This document shows, one piece after another, positions 43,928 to 52,747 of a DNA stretch of 54,765 nt. The stretch's first letter is position 1; every line of letters starts with the position of its first letter. The DNA is from an uncultured Prevotella sp. GTDB taxonomy: Bacteria; Bacteroidota; Bacteroidia; Bacteroidales; Bacteroidaceae. Position numbers and translations under genes: made by a program. Where the stretch lies: contig CAMVUM010000022.1 of the NCBI GenBank assembly GCA_947170725.1, forward strand, positions 1-54,765, read 5' to 3'. Below the pieces are notes generated by a model that saw only the letters and a list, made by a program, of their open reading frames with translations, was not told the DNA's origin and searched no databases.

Positions 43928-44551
43928 ATGAAGACAAATATTATTAGGCTGTCCATAATGATGCTTATTTTGTGCAATCCCGCTGTTGCACAAAATAAGC
44001 ATCATTATGGCGTGACGGTTGGGCTCGCCGTATCGACGGCAGCGGATTTCCGCAGCCACACGGGAGTTATGGCCGGAGTCAGAAGCGAGTTTCCGCTGTC
44101 GTCCATGGACAGCCATCTCTACCTGAGTCCGTCGGCATACATCATTCAAAAGGGATGGAAAGACGAGATTCTTTACCTTGTCGACGAGAAGGATTATGAT
44201 TTCGTCAGCAATATCTATTACGCCGAAATCCCGCTCTTGGTCGGCTACAGACATGCCATCGGAAGCCAGTCCGAAGTTTTCTGTGAGACAGGTCCTTACT
44301 TCGCATACGGGCTTAGCGGGAAGCGTGAGGTCAAGATTCCGGGCGAGGACTATAGCGAGAATGTATTTTCGAACGGCCTTTGCAAGAGGTTTGACTATGG
44401 CTGGAAACTTTCTGCCGGCTTTGGTTTCTCACGGTGGCAGGTCATCATGAGCTTCGAAAGCAGCGTGAGGAAGTCGAGAAAGACCGAGTGGGAGGTGTAC
44501 AATCCGAAAGAAAGGACGTTCAGTCTCGGCCTTGCCTATCTTTTCATATAA
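43928..44551 (+). CDS. outer membrane beta-barrel protein (PorT/OmpX-like)
   Basis: This 207-residue protein has a signal peptide (about residues 1-21, ending PAVAQ) and a small beta-barrel: VTVGLAVSTAADF, MAGVRSEFPL, YYAEIPLLVGYRHAIG (the typical 'EIPLL' strand), FCETGPYFAYGL, WKLSAGFGFS, and an ending FSLGLAYLFI with a C-terminal aromatic. It fits the outer-membrane beta-barrel (porin-like/PorT) family. Its 5' coding part holds a perfect 25-bp inverted repeat (see 43953-44010). It lies at the start of a small cluster with two other exported proteins. Function is unknown; a link to type IX secretion cannot be shown. Confidence 0.83.
   Translation: MKTNIIRLSIMMLILCNPAVAQNKHHYGVTVGLAVSTAADFRSHTGVMAGVRSEFPLSSMDSHLYLSPSAYIIQKGWKDEILYLVDEKDYDFVSNIYYAEIPLLVGYRHAIGSQSEVFCETGPYFAYGLSGKREVKIPGEDYSENVFSNGLCKRFDYGWKLSAGFGFSRWQVIMSFESSVRKSRKTEWEVYNPKERTFSLGLAYLFI
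43953..44010 (+). repeat. 25-bp perfect inverted repeat inside signal-peptide codons
   Basis: The arms 43953-43977 and 43986-44010 are perfectly complementary, with an 8-nt loop (tcccgctg). They cover codons 9-28 of the beta-barrel gene, including the signal-peptide core and cleavage site. The mRNA should fold into a very stable hairpin 25 nt after the start codon. Confidence 0.95.
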
Positions 44552-44642
44552 GGTGTCTAACAATAGAGGATATTATATATGGCAATAAAGCAAAGGATTA
44601 TAAGTCTTAAATTGCAATAGACAGACTTAAAATAAGTAAATA

Positions 44643-45035
44643 ATGAAAACCCAGACTCTTCTGTCATCCCTCTGCCTCATAACCCTGCTGACGTTATGCT
44701 CTTTGTACACAAAGGCCCAGAACTATGACATCATCGGCACTGCCAGGGCCGAATCCGGCGAGCTCATGCCGTTTGCGGCCATAGCGGTTTTCAGCGGTTC
44801 GGACACGACACGGATATTGAAGAGTACTGTCACGGACCAAGCCGGAGAATATGTCGTGCGTGACATCGTGGCGGGAGACTATCGGATTGTGGCGTCTTCG
44901 TTGGGATTTGGGCTATCGCAGAAAGACATCACGGTCGGGATGGAGAACGTGAACGTCGATTTTGTCATCAAAGGCAAAAGCATCGATACGAACAAGAAGA
45001 TGGACAACAGAGACACTGACAAAGGAACTTTCTGA
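44643..45035 (+). CDS. solo carboxypeptidase-regulatory-like domain protein
   Basis: This 130-residue exported protein (signal peptide about residues 1-25) is a single CarboxypepD_reg-like beta-sandwich: IIGTARAESGELMPFAAIAV, DQAGEYVVRDIVAGDYRIVA, ASSLGFGL. In Bacteroidota this domain is usually the N-terminal part of SusC or other TonB-dependent receptors. Here it stands alone with a Lys/Asp-rich tail (KMDNRDTDKGTF). It may be a free-standing domain, or the surviving 5' part of a former receptor gene; no barrel-coding remains follow. It lies between the beta-barrel gene and the broken lipoprotein gene. Confidence 0.75.
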   Translation: MKTQTLLSSLCLITLLTLCSLYTKAQNYDIIGTARAESGELMPFAAIAVFSGSDTTRILKSTVTDQAGEYVVRDIVAGDYRIVASSLGFGLSQKDITVGMENVNVDFVIKGKSIDTNKKMDNRDTDKGTF

Positions 45036-45089
45036 AGGTCCGGTCACGAAACGACAGCGTATCAAGATATTAACAAAGCAAGACGTAAC

Positions 45090-45742
45090 ATGAGACAAAT
45101 CCATTCTTTTCTGCTCACCCTCGTCGCTGCGGCAAGCCTTTGTGGCTGCGGACTTATATCCATCAGCGAGTCCGGCTACAGGCAGTTGTCGGCCGAGGAC
45201 AAGGCTCGGGTGAAGCTGTGCGCGACGTCGATTGACAGTCTGACCTGTGATAACAATATCTATCAGGTGGATGTCGCCCGTATGCGCGACTATCTGAGAC
45301 GGTAGGCCGCCGTTAGCGTCAGCCCTTCGAGGTGGATGTCGCCCGTATGCGCGACTATCTGAGCCAGCGCGATGACGTCATAATATACGACTACGCTTCC
45401 TTTTGCCGTTCATCTTACTGTGTCAATCCCCGCGAGGCCGAACAGCTGTGCACCCGCAACGGCTACGGTTTCTGCCTGATAATCTCTACATACGACTATC
45501 TTGAAAGGATTCCGAAGATGGGCGTTCCCGTCCTCGCCATTGACCAGAGGCCATACAAGACGGACAAAACACAGAAGTATTGCGACGGTTTCTACAACGC
45601 TCTGACCGGCGTTACGGACAAAGTCCGTGGCTACGGCCGGTTCCTCCATTTCAACTGCGGGAAGTTCATCAAGGCGTATGACGACCTCAATGATGCGTTC
45701 ATTGCGGCCGATACGATTCGTGCTGCCGCAATGAAGGAATGA
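45090..45742 (+). pseudogene. lipoprotein gene split by a 65-bp partial duplication
   Basis: The first frame (71 codons, 45090-45305) has a signal peptide and lipobox LCGC (about Cys22) and ends with VDVARMRDYLRR and a stop. The second frame (from 45332) begins with VDVARMRDYLSQRDD and runs to 45742. A 34-bp direct repeat (45265-45298 and 45330-45363) and 31 bp between the copies shift the frame. Deleting one repeat plus spacer (65 bp) restores a 195-residue lipoprotein with cysteines in FCRSSYC and a C-terminal helical tail. The family is not recognised. It may be a pseudogene or an on/off variant. Confidence 0.85.
45265..45363 (+). repeat. 34-bp direct repeat pair within a lipoprotein gene
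   Basis: Identical 34-bp copies (45265-45298 and 45330-45363) are 65 bp apart. The intervening 31 bp has an in-frame stop (tag, 45303-45305) and no similarity to the repeats. Confidence 0.95.
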
Positions 45743-45770
45743 CCGTCCGGCTTATTTTCTTCCGTTTTCG

Positions 45771-45802
45771 TTTGGCCGTCTTGCGGTTTCTGCGTAACTT
45801 TA
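45771..45802 (+). promoter_or_regulatory. dnaE promoter
   Basis: TTTG (45771-45774) is 20 bp from TAACTTTA (45795-45802), one base off consensus. The ATG is at 45834. Confidence 0.6.
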
Positions 45803-45833
45803 CGCCTCCAAAACAAACAGAGGAGCATAAGGC

Positions 45834-48800
45834 ATGGAAGATTTCGTACACCTTCACGTACACACATACTATTCTATTCTCGACGGACAGGCCAGCATCT
45901 CGAAGCTGGTCGACAAGGCCGTGGGCAACGGCATGCGCGGCATGGCCATCACCGACCATGGCAACATGATGGGCATAAAGGAGTTCTTCAACTACTGCAA
46001 GGGCGTCAACGGAAAGCGCAAGGACGCCGGGCAGGAACCGTTCAAACCCATTTTCGGCTGCGAGATGTATGTCGTGCGCAACGGCCGTCGCCTGACCGAC
46101 AAGGAGAAGGCCAAGGGTGACGGCGGCGGAAACCACCTCGTCGTGCTGGCAAAGAACAAGACGGGCTACCACAACCTGATAAAATTGGTGTCGAAAGCCT
46201 GGACCGACGGTTTCTACAACCGTCCGCGTACGGACCATGTCGAGCTTGAGAAATATCACGAGGGGCTCATTGTCTGCTCGGCATGTATTGCCGGCGAGGT
46301 GCCGTCAAAGATTCTGCAGGGGGACATCGAGGGTGCCGAGGAGGCCGTCGTGTGGTTCAAGCGCGTATTCGGTGACGACTTCTATCTTGAGCTACAACGC
46401 CACGAGGTGAAAGACCCGTCGATACGTGCCAATCGCGAGACATTCCCGCTTCAGCAGCAGGCCAACAAGGTCATCATCGAACTGGCCCGGAAGCACGGCG
46501 TGAAGCTGGTATGCACGAACGACAGCCACTTCGTTGACGAGGAGAACGCCGAGGCCCACGACCGTCTGCTCTGTCTCTCTACGGGCAAGGACCTTGACGA
46601 CCCTACGCGAATGCTCTACTCCAAGCAGGAGTGGTTCAAGACCCGCGAGGAGATGAACGACGTTTTCAGCGACATCCCCGAGGCTCTGGCCAATACGTGC
46701 GAGATACTTGACAAGGTCGAAATCTATTCCATTGACCACGACCCCATCATGCCTTTCTTCCCCATTCCCGAGGACTTCGGTTCGGAAGACGAATACCGTC
46801 AGCGCATCACGGAGCAGGAACTCTACGACGAGTTCACACGCGACGAAAACGGAGAGAACCCGCTGCCGCCAGAGGAGGGGGCGAAGAAGATAAAGAAACT
46901 GGGCGGATATGACCGCCTTTACCGCATAAAGTTTGAGGCCGACTATCTCTCGAAGCTCGCCTATGACGGTGCAAGGAAACTCTATGGCGACCCGCTCAGC
47001 GACGAAGTGAAGGAGCGCGTCAACTTCGAGCTGCACATCATGAAGACGATGGGATTTCCCGGCTACTTCCTCATCGTACAGGATTTCATCAACTCCGCCC
47101 GTGAGGAACTGGGCGTGATGGTCGGCCCGGGACGTGGCTCGGCGGCCGGAAGCGTTGTTGCCTACTGTCTGGGAATCACCAAGATTGACCCCATCAAGTA
47201 TGACCTGCTGTTTGAGCGTTTCCTCAATCCCGACCGAATCTCCCTCCCCGATATTGATACCGACTTCGACGACGACGGCCGCGGCCGCGTGCTCGAATGG
47301 GTGGAGGACAAATACGGCCACGACAAAGTGGCCCACATCATCACCTACGGCACCATGGCCACGAAGAACTCCATCAAGGATGTGGCCCGTGTGGAGAAGC
47401 TGCCCCTCGAACGGAGCAACCAGCTCTGCAAGGCTATACCCGACAAGCTGCCCGACGGACTGAAGATGAACCTAAAGAACGCTATCAGCGTCATTCCAGA
47501 GCTGCGCGAGGCCGAGGCCAGCACGAACCGTCTGGAGAGCGAAACAATCCGCTATGCAAAGATGTTGGAGGGTACGGTGCGCAACACTGGCATCCACGCC
47601 TGCGGCACCATCATCTGCCGCGATGCCATCAGCGACTGGGTTCCGGTGTCTACGGCAGAAGACAAGAGCAATCCCGGACACAAACTGCTCTGCACACAGT
47701 ATGACGGCCACGTAATCGAGGAAACCGGTCTGATCAAGATGGACTTCCTCGGACTGAAGACGCTTTCGCAGCTGAAGGAAGCCGTTGAGAATGTCCGGTT
47801 GCGCACGGGAGAGATAATCGACCTCGACACCATCCCCATTGACGACCCGCTGACGTATCAGCTATACTGCGAGGGCCGCACGATCGGAACGTTCCAGTTT
47901 GAGTCGGCGGGAATGCAGAAGTATCTCCGTGAACTGAAACCGTCGGTCTTCGAGGACCTCATAGCCATGAACGCCCTCTACCGCCCGGGACCTATGGACT
48001 ATATCCCGTCGTTCATCGCACGTAAGAACGGCCGCGAAGAGATAAAGTATGACATCCCGTGCATGGAGAAATATCTCAAGGACACCTACGGAATCACGGT
48101 CTATCAGGAGCAGGTCATGCTCCTCTCGCGCCAGCTGGCCAACTTCACCCGAGGCGAGAGCGACGCCCTGCGTAAGGCTATGGGTAAGAAGAAGAAAGCC
48201 ATCGTAGACGCGATGAAGCCGAAATTCATTGAGGGCGGAAAGAAAAACGGTCACGACCCGAAGGTGCTTGAGAAAATCTGGGGTGACTGGGAGAAGTTTG
48301 CGTCGTATGCCTTCAACAAGAGTCACGCCACGTGCTATTCGTGGGTGGCCTATCAGACGGCCTATCTCAAGGCCCACTATCCGGCTGAGTTCATGGCCGG
48401 AATCATGAGCCGAAGCCTTGACAACATCGCCGACATAACCAAGTTCATGGACGAATGCCGTTCGATGGGCATTCCGACACTGGGTCCCGACGTCAACGAA
48501 AGCCGCCAGAAGTTCAGTGTCAACAAGAACGGTGAGATACGCTTCGGTATCAGTGCCATCAAGGGAGTGGGTGGCGCTGCAGCCGGCGCCATCATCTCCG
48601 AACGCGATAAGAACGGGCCTTACACGAGCATCTTCGACTTTATCCAGCGTGTCAATCTCGGTGCCGTCAACCGCAAGTGCGTCGAGTCGCTTGTGCTGAG
48701 CGGCGGTTTCGACAGTTTCGGAACCATCAGACGCGAAGACTTCTTCGCCACCAACAACAAGGGCGAGGCTTTCCTCGACACGTTCATGCGCTACGGCCAG

Positions 48801-49553
48801 ATCTATCAGATGGAGAAAGCGCAGATACGCAACTCTCTTTTCTCGGAAGAAGACGACGTGGAAATATCAACGCCACCGATAATAAAAGGTGAGGTATGGA
48901 GCGACATAGAACGCCTGAACCGCGAGCGCGACCTCGTTGGCATCTACATATCGGCCCATCCGCTCGATGAATACAAGATTGTGCTTGACAATCTGTGTAA
49001 CACCCAATGTTCCGAACTCTCCGACATATCGTCGCTGAGCGACCGCGAAGATGTCATCGTAGGCGGAATCGTCACGGCGATAAAGTCCAAATTCACCAAG
49101 ACGGGAAAGCCGTGTGGCTTTGTGACCATAGAAGACTTCAACGGCTCGGGCGAGCTGGCCATGTTCGGAGAGGAATGGGGACGCTGGAGCGGCATGTTCA
49201 AGGAAGGCTGCACGGTATATATCACGGCAAAATGTCAGCAGCGATACCGCGACAGCAAGTTCTTCGACCTGAAGATTCAGAACATCGAATATCTCCAGAC
49301 CATCAAGGACAAGGCCATCGACCGCATCACCATCTCGCTGATCACGGACAAGCTGAACGACCAGATTGTCACGGAACTGAACGAAATCATAGCCGAGAAT
49401 CCCGGCGAGACGAAGCTCTTCTTCCAGCTCCACGACTCCAGCGGCAAGAACCACGTTCTGCTGAGGAGCACGCGGCGGACGGTGAACGTCAAACAGAGTC
49501 TCATCGCATACATCGAACAGAACAAGGATGTTATGGACTATAAGATAAACTAA
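45834..49553 (+). CDS. dnaE: DNA polymerase III alpha subunit
   Basis: DnaE is the replicative polymerase. The 1239-residue protein has an N-terminal PHP domain (FVHLHVHTYYSILDG, then MAITDHGNMMG). The C-family polymerase core includes VMVGPGRGSAAGSVVAYCLG and the catalytic aspartates in PDIDTDFDDDGR (about residues 475-486). Later parts are YQEQVMLLSR, a fingers segment (ALRKAMGKKKKA), a helix-hairpin-helix region, and a C-terminal OB fold (VGGIVTAIKSKFTKTGKPCG). It has no N-terminal exonuclease insertion, so it is the DnaE rather than the PolC type. Its PHP metal ligands look largely intact, as far as can be judged by eye. Confidence 0.97.
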   Translation: MEDFVHLHVHTYYSILDGQASISKLVDKAVGNGMRGMAITDHGNMMGIKEFFNYCKGVNGKRKDAGQEPFKPIFGCEMYVVRNGRRLTDKEKAKGDGGGNHLVVLAKNKTGYHNLIKLVSKAWTDGFYNRPRTDHVELEKYHEGLIVCSACIAGEVPSKILQGDIEGAEEAVVWFKRVFGDDFYLELQRHEVKDPSIRANRETFPLQQQANKVIIELARKHGVKLVCTNDSHFVDEENAEAHDRLLCLSTGKDLDDPTRMLYSKQEWFKTREEMNDVFSDIPEALANTCEILDKVEIYSIDHDPIMPFFPIPEDFGSEDEYRQRITEQELYDEFTRDENGENPLPPEEGAKKIKKLGGYDRLYRIKFEADYLSKLAYDGARKLYGDPLSDEVKERVNFELHIMKTMGFPGYFLIVQDFINSAREELGVMVGPGRGSAAGSVVAYCLGITKIDPIKYDLLFERFLNPDRISLPDIDTDFDDDGRGRVLEWVEDKYGHDKVAHIITYGTMATKNSIKDVARVEKLPLERSNQLCKAIPDKLPDGLKMNLKNAISVIPELREAEASTNRLESETIRYAKMLEGTVRNTGIHACGTIICRDAISDWVPVSTAEDKSNPGHKLLCTQYDGHVIEETGLIKMDFLGLKTLSQLKEAVENVRLRTGEIIDLDTIPIDDPLTYQLYCEGRTIGTFQFESAGMQKYLRELKPSVFEDLIAMNALYRPGPMDYIPSFIARKNGREEIKYDIPCMEKYLKDTYGITVYQEQVMLLSRQLANFTRGESDALRKAMGKKKKAIVDAMKPKFIEGGKKNGHDPKVLEKIWGDWEKFASYAFNKSHATCYSWVAYQTAYLKAHYPAEFMAGIMSRSLDNIADITKFMDECRSMGIPTLGPDVNESRQKFSVNKNGEIRFGISAIKGVGGAAAGAIISERDKNGPYTSIFDFIQRVNLGAVNRKCVESLVLSGGFDSFGTIRREDFFATNNKGEAFLDTFMRYGQIYQMEKAQIRNSLFSEEDDVEISTPPIIKGEVWSDIERLNRERDLVGIYISAHPLDEYKIVLDNLCNTQCSELSDISSLSDREDVIVGGIVTAIKSKFTKTGKPCGFVTIEDFNGSGELAMFGEEWGRWSGMFKEGCTVYITAKCQQRYRDSKFFDLKIQNIEYLQTIKDKAIDRITISLITDKLNDQIVTELNEIIAENPGETKLFFQLHDSSGKNHVLLRSTRRTVNVKQSLIAYIEQNKDVMDYKIN

Positions 49554-49677
49554 GCCACCGTTGGCCGCGTTGCGTGATTGAAAAGTAAGATAATTTAAGA
49601 AGCCTTATGGTCCGTTACGCAGCGGCCGGAGTAGCGGCCGGTCTCCTGTTAACCCTACTTAAAAAGTCTGCGGATGC

Positions 49678-49708
49678 TTGGCCGTATCGGCGGTTTTCCG
49701 TATTTTTG
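49678..49708 (+). promoter_or_regulatory. trxA promoter
   Basis: A partial -33 box (TTG, 49678-49680) is 20 bp from TATTTTTG (49701-49708). The trxA ATG is at 49777. Confidence 0.6.
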
Positions 49709-49776
49709 CACACAGTAAGGTTGCACGATGACACCAGATGACATCACAATATTAACAAATAAAAAAATAAAAGACA

Positions 49777-50091
49777 ATGGAAGTACAGATCACAAAAGAC
49801 AATTTTGAGACACTGAAGAACGGCGAACTGCCCCTCGTAGTAGACTTTTGGGCCACATGGTGCGGTCCCTGCCGCATGATAGCCCCCATCGTTGAAGAGC
49901 TGGCCAAGGAGTATGACGGCAAGATTGTTGTCGGCAAGTGTGACGTTGAGGAGAACGACGAGATTGCAGCAGAGTTCGGTATCCGCAACATCCCTACCAT
50001 CCTCTACTTCAAGGGCGGTCAGATGGTCGACAAGACTGTCGGTGCGCTCTCAAAGGCAAAGCTCGAAGAGAAATTCCAGTCACTGCTCTAA
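49777..50091 (+). CDS. trxA: thioredoxin
   Basis: Thioredoxin is the cytoplasmic disulfide reductant for ribonucleotide reductase and peroxiredoxins. The 104-residue protein has no signal peptide. It has the classical VVDFWATWCGPCRMIAPIVE (Cys30 and Cys33 by count), the KCDVEENDEIAAEFGI segment, and the cis-Pro IPTILYFKGG. It starts 69 bp downstream of a consensus -7 element and is followed after 3 bp by a small acidic protein gene. Confidence 0.97.
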   Translation: MEVQITKDNFETLKNGELPLVVDFWATWCGPCRMIAPIVEELAKEYDGKIVVGKCDVEENDEIAAEFGIRNIPTILYFKGGQMVDKTVGALSKAKLEEKFQSLL

Positions 50092-50094
50092 ACC

Positions 50095-50433
50095 ATGGCC
50101 GACTTTGAAGAAGAGCTCCGGCTGGACGCAGAGGAGAACGCCCGCGAAGCGGAGTTCATCCTCGCCAGTCTGCCAAATGAGCTGAAAGAGAAATTCTCCA
50201 CAGACGACATCCTCTATATGATGGACACTATCGTGGAGTATTATTTTGAGAGTGGTGTGCTCGACGGTGATGGCGATGAGGACGGATGTGTCGACATTGA
50301 CCTTCAGGCTGTAGCCGAATATGTTTGCCGAAAGGCCGGGGAAGACAAGCGTGGCGACTTCAATCCCGACGATGTCTTTTTCGTGGCACAGGCCGACATG
50401 GACTTTCAGGAGCAGAATATTGACGAGGACTGA
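50095..50433 (+). CDS. small acidic protein of unknown function
   Basis: This 112-residue cytoplasmic protein is highly acidic, with an N-terminal helix (ADFEEELRLDAEENAREAEF). The segment DDILYMMDTIVEYYFESGVL (about residues 38-57) and an Asp-rich loop DGDGDEDGCVDID (about 58-70) follow; the loop resembles a divalent-cation site but is not a canonical EF-hand. It starts 3 bp after trxA, so the two are surely co-transcribed. I recognise it only as a conserved-looking Bacteroidales protein. Confidence 0.8.
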   Translation: MADFEEELRLDAEENAREAEFILASLPNELKEKFSTDDILYMMDTIVEYYFESGVLDGDGDEDGCVDIDLQAVAEYVCRKAGEDKRGDFNPDDVFFVAQADMDFQEQNIDED

Positions 50434-50467
50434 CGTTCTCTGTCAATAAAACAGCATCAGAATGATG

Positions 50468-50532
50468 GTGTGGCATGATGCAATCTGCGTCGCTCATGGC
50501 GTGATTGCATTGTGCCACACTTTCTGTTTTCC
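50468..50532 (+). terminator. terminator of trxA and the acidic protein gene
   Basis: A 17-bp inverted repeat with two mismatches (50468-50484 with 50504-50520) is followed by a T-rich tract (tttctgttttcc). Confidence 0.7.
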
Positions 50533-50604
50533 TTCATACTCTGTCGTTTGTGGTTCATAAATACCGTATCAGGCTGTCATAAATGAAAGATTAAGAGCGA
50601 AAAG

Positions 50605-50636
50605 TTTGTAAGATAATTAAAAAAGGCTTACCTTTG
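50605..50636 (+). promoter_or_regulatory. psd operon promoter
   Basis: TTTG (50605-50608) is 20 bp from TACCTTTG (50629-50636). The psd ATG is at 50668. Confidence 0.75.
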
Positions 50637-50667
50637 CATTTGGATTTAGAAACAATCAAAATAACCG

Positions 50668-51357
50668 ATGGGGCAGAGAATCAGAAAACTGAAAAAGATA
50701 AGAATACATCGTGAGGGAACCAATACGCTCGTTTTTAGCCTGTTAGGCATAGTCGTCGTGGCGGCTTTGCTGTGGCAGATACCGGGAACGAAGCTTCCTT
50801 TCTGGGTGTTTGCGGTTCTTTTCGGTACGGCTTGGACGGTGGTTCTCAATTTCTACCGCTGTCCGAAACGCTATTTTGAAGGCGAAACGGAACGCATAGT
50901 CGTAGCTCCTGCCGACGGACGGATTGTCGTTATCGAAGAAGTGGAGGAGACGGAATATTTCCATGACCGCCGCCTGATGATTTCCATATTCATGAGCCTC
51001 TTCAATGTCCATGCCAACTGGTTCCCGGTTGACGGTAAGGTGATTTCCGTTGTCCACAAGGACGGAAACTTCCATAAGGCATGGCTGCCGAAAGCCAGTG
51101 AGGAGAACGAACATGCCGATGTGCTCATAGAGACACCGGAGGGAGAGCGCGTGCTCTGCCGTCAGATAGCCGGAGCCATGGCGCGGCGCATCGTCACATA
51201 CGCCAAACCCGGCGAAGAGTGCTGCATCGACGAACATCTGGGTTTCATAAAGCTGGGCTCACGCGTTGATGTCTATCTGCCGCTGGGCACGGAAGTGTGT
51301 GTCAAGATGGGACAGACGACCACAGGCGACCTCACGGTCATTGCCAAGCTGAAATAA
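50668..51357 (+). CDS. psd: phosphatidylserine decarboxylase (short form)
   Basis: Psd makes phosphatidylethanolamine from phosphatidylserine in the inner membrane. The 229-residue protein belongs to the short family found in Bacteroidota. It has two N-terminal hydrophobic spans (about residues 20-60), the [13 protein letters not shown] segment (about 80-92), [15 protein letters not shown] (about 110-124, His of the active site), and the self-cleavage site [15 protein letters not shown], where cleavage at Gly-Ser creates the pyruvoyl group. It heads an operon with pssA, which supplies its substrate. Confidence 0.93.
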   Translation: MGQRIRKLKKIRIHREGTNTLVFSLLGIVVVAALLWQIPGTKLPFWVFAVLFGTAWTVVLNFYRCPKRYFEGETERIVVAPADGRIVVIEEVEETEYFHDRRLMISIFMSLFNVHANWFPVDGKVISVVHKDGNFHKAWLPKASEENEHADVLIETPEGERVLCRQIAGAMARRIVTYAKPGEECCIDEHLGFIKLGSRVDVYLPLGTEVCVKMGQTTTGDLTVIAKLK

Positions 51358-51403
51358 CGGCGGCAGGCGCAGGTCTGCCCGACAACAACCAAAACACAAA
51401 AAA

Positions 51404-52114
51404 ATGGCCAATTTAATAACACGCCAAATACCGAACACGATTACCTGCTGTAATCTTGTGTCGGGATGTATTGCCGTCTCGTATGCCTTTGAAGGGCTTT
51501 ATGCGACGGCATTTCTTTTTATCGTCATCGGTGCCGTGTTCGACTTCTTCGACGGCATGAGCGCACGTCTGCTCGAGGTTTCCTCTCCGATTGGAAAGGA
51601 GCTGGATTCGCTGGCCGACTGCATCACCTTCGGACTGGCTCCCTCGGCAATCATCTACACCTTCCTCTCGACGCAGTCTTGGCTCGAACTCGTGCCTGTC
51701 GTGGGCCGTTATGTTCCCTACGCGGCCTTTGTCATCGCAGCCTTCTCGGCCCTGCGCCTGGCCAAATTCAACCTTGACGAGCGTCAGACAACGTCGTTCA
51801 TCGGCATGCCGACCCCGGCCAACGCCCTTTTCTGGGCGTCGCTCATCGTAGGTAGCGAAGGCTGGCTGTCGTCGTCGCCATGGACTGTGGCCGCCGTCGT
51901 TGTGATGGTTTTCGTATGCAGTTGGTTGCTGGTGGCCGAGATACCGATGTTCGCTTTGAAATTCAAGAAATGGGGATGGCGCGGCAACGAACTGAAATAC
52001 GTCTTCATAGCCACCTCCGTCGTCCTGCTCGCCGTCTTCCGCCTGAGCGGCTTTGCCGCCGTCGTGGCGTGGTATGTCCTGCTTTCCGTCCTGTCAAACC
52101 GTAATAAAGCATAA
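51404..52114 (+). CDS. pssA: CDP-diacylglycerol-serine O-phosphatidyltransferase
   Basis: PssA makes phosphatidylserine from CDP-diacylglycerol and serine, the step before psd. The 236-residue membrane protein starts TRQIPNTITCCNLVSGCIAV and has the CDP-alcohol phosphotransferase motif DGMSARLLEVSSPIGKELDS plus LAD (about residues 49-71, with all four Asp and Arg positions). Several membrane spans follow. It is 46 bp after psd and 5 bp before the DUF4834 gene. Confidence 0.95.
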   Translation: MANLITRQIPNTITCCNLVSGCIAVSYAFEGLYATAFLFIVIGAVFDFFDGMSARLLEVSSPIGKELDSLADCITFGLAPSAIIYTFLSTQSWLELVPVVGRYVPYAAFVIAAFSALRLAKFNLDERQTTSFIGMPTPANALFWASLIVGSEGWLSSSPWTVAAVVVMVFVCSWLLVAEIPMFALKFKKWGWRGNELKYVFIATSVVLLAVFRLSGFAAVVAWYVLLSVLSNRNKA

Positions 52115-52119
52115 CGCGT

Positions 52120-52530
52120 ATGCTCCACGGACTGCTTTTCATAGCCCTGCTCTTTCTTATCATCATGGCCATAGTGGTCATGCTGGCCGTGCGCTTCTTT
52201 TGGAGTGCGATAGTCCGCATGCGCAACATGATCCAGCGCATCATGGGAGTTGGCCCCGACAGCTATGGAAGTGAGGACTATACGGGCCGCCGGAGCAGCC
52301 AATATACGTTCTCTCACGGTGGCCGTCGTGCGTCATCCTCATCCGGCCGCACATCTTCTTCATCATCCTCCGGCAGGTCTTCCTCAAGAGCCGGTCAGTC
52401 GTCCTCCGGCGGTCGCCGCTCACAGACATCTTCCGGCACGACCATCATCGACAACCGCAATCCGGAGCAGGCTCGGCGAAAGATTTTCTCCGAGGATGAA
52501 GGCGAATATGTTGATTTCGAGGAAAGCTGA
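52120..52530 (+). CDS. DUF4834 family membrane protein
   Basis: This 136-residue protein has one N-terminal membrane span (LLFIALLFLIIMAIVVMLAV), a short amphipathic helix, and a low-complexity Ser/Arg/Gly-rich stretch (about residues 55-105, for example SSSSGRTSSSSSSGRSSSRA). The conserved end NRNPEQARRKIFSEDEGEYV plus DFEES is the DUF4834 hallmark. It starts 5 bp after pssA, so it is part of the phospholipid operon. Function unknown. Confidence 0.88.
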   Translation: MLHGLLFIALLFLIIMAIVVMLAVRFFWSAIVRMRNMIQRIMGVGPDSYGSEDYTGRRSSQYTFSHGGRRASSSSGRTSSSSSSGRSSSRAGQSSSGGRRSQTSSGTTIIDNRNPEQARRKIFSEDEGEYVDFEES

Positions 52531-52640
52531 ACAGAAACGTCAGATATCTATTTTATATATATACATGAACCGCAACGTAGAGGCGTCGCGCCGTGGCGTC
52601 TGCCATGCGCAGGTCAGTGATATATATACATATATATAAT

Positions 52641-52712
52641 TGAACACAGAGACACGGAGACACAGAGTTTTTTTTGAGTATTATCCTCTGTGTCTCCGTG
52701 TTTCTGTGTTCA
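52641..52712. repeat. 27-bp inverted repeat of the 'acacggagacacagag' type
   Basis: Arms 52641-52667 and 52686-52712 pair with one mismatch around an 18-nt loop. It lies between the convergent DUF4834 and beta-barrel genes and may act as a bidirectional terminator. Sequences of this type recur in many unrelated bacterial genomes. Confidence 0.85.
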
Positions 52713-52747
52713 GCAAAGTGAATTCTGATTCTATGGTTTGTGCGGCC

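Noticed and set aside
46392..47336. 314-codon open frame on the minus strand inside dnaE
   Set aside because: It is antisense to conserved polymerase motifs and has no recognisable domain.
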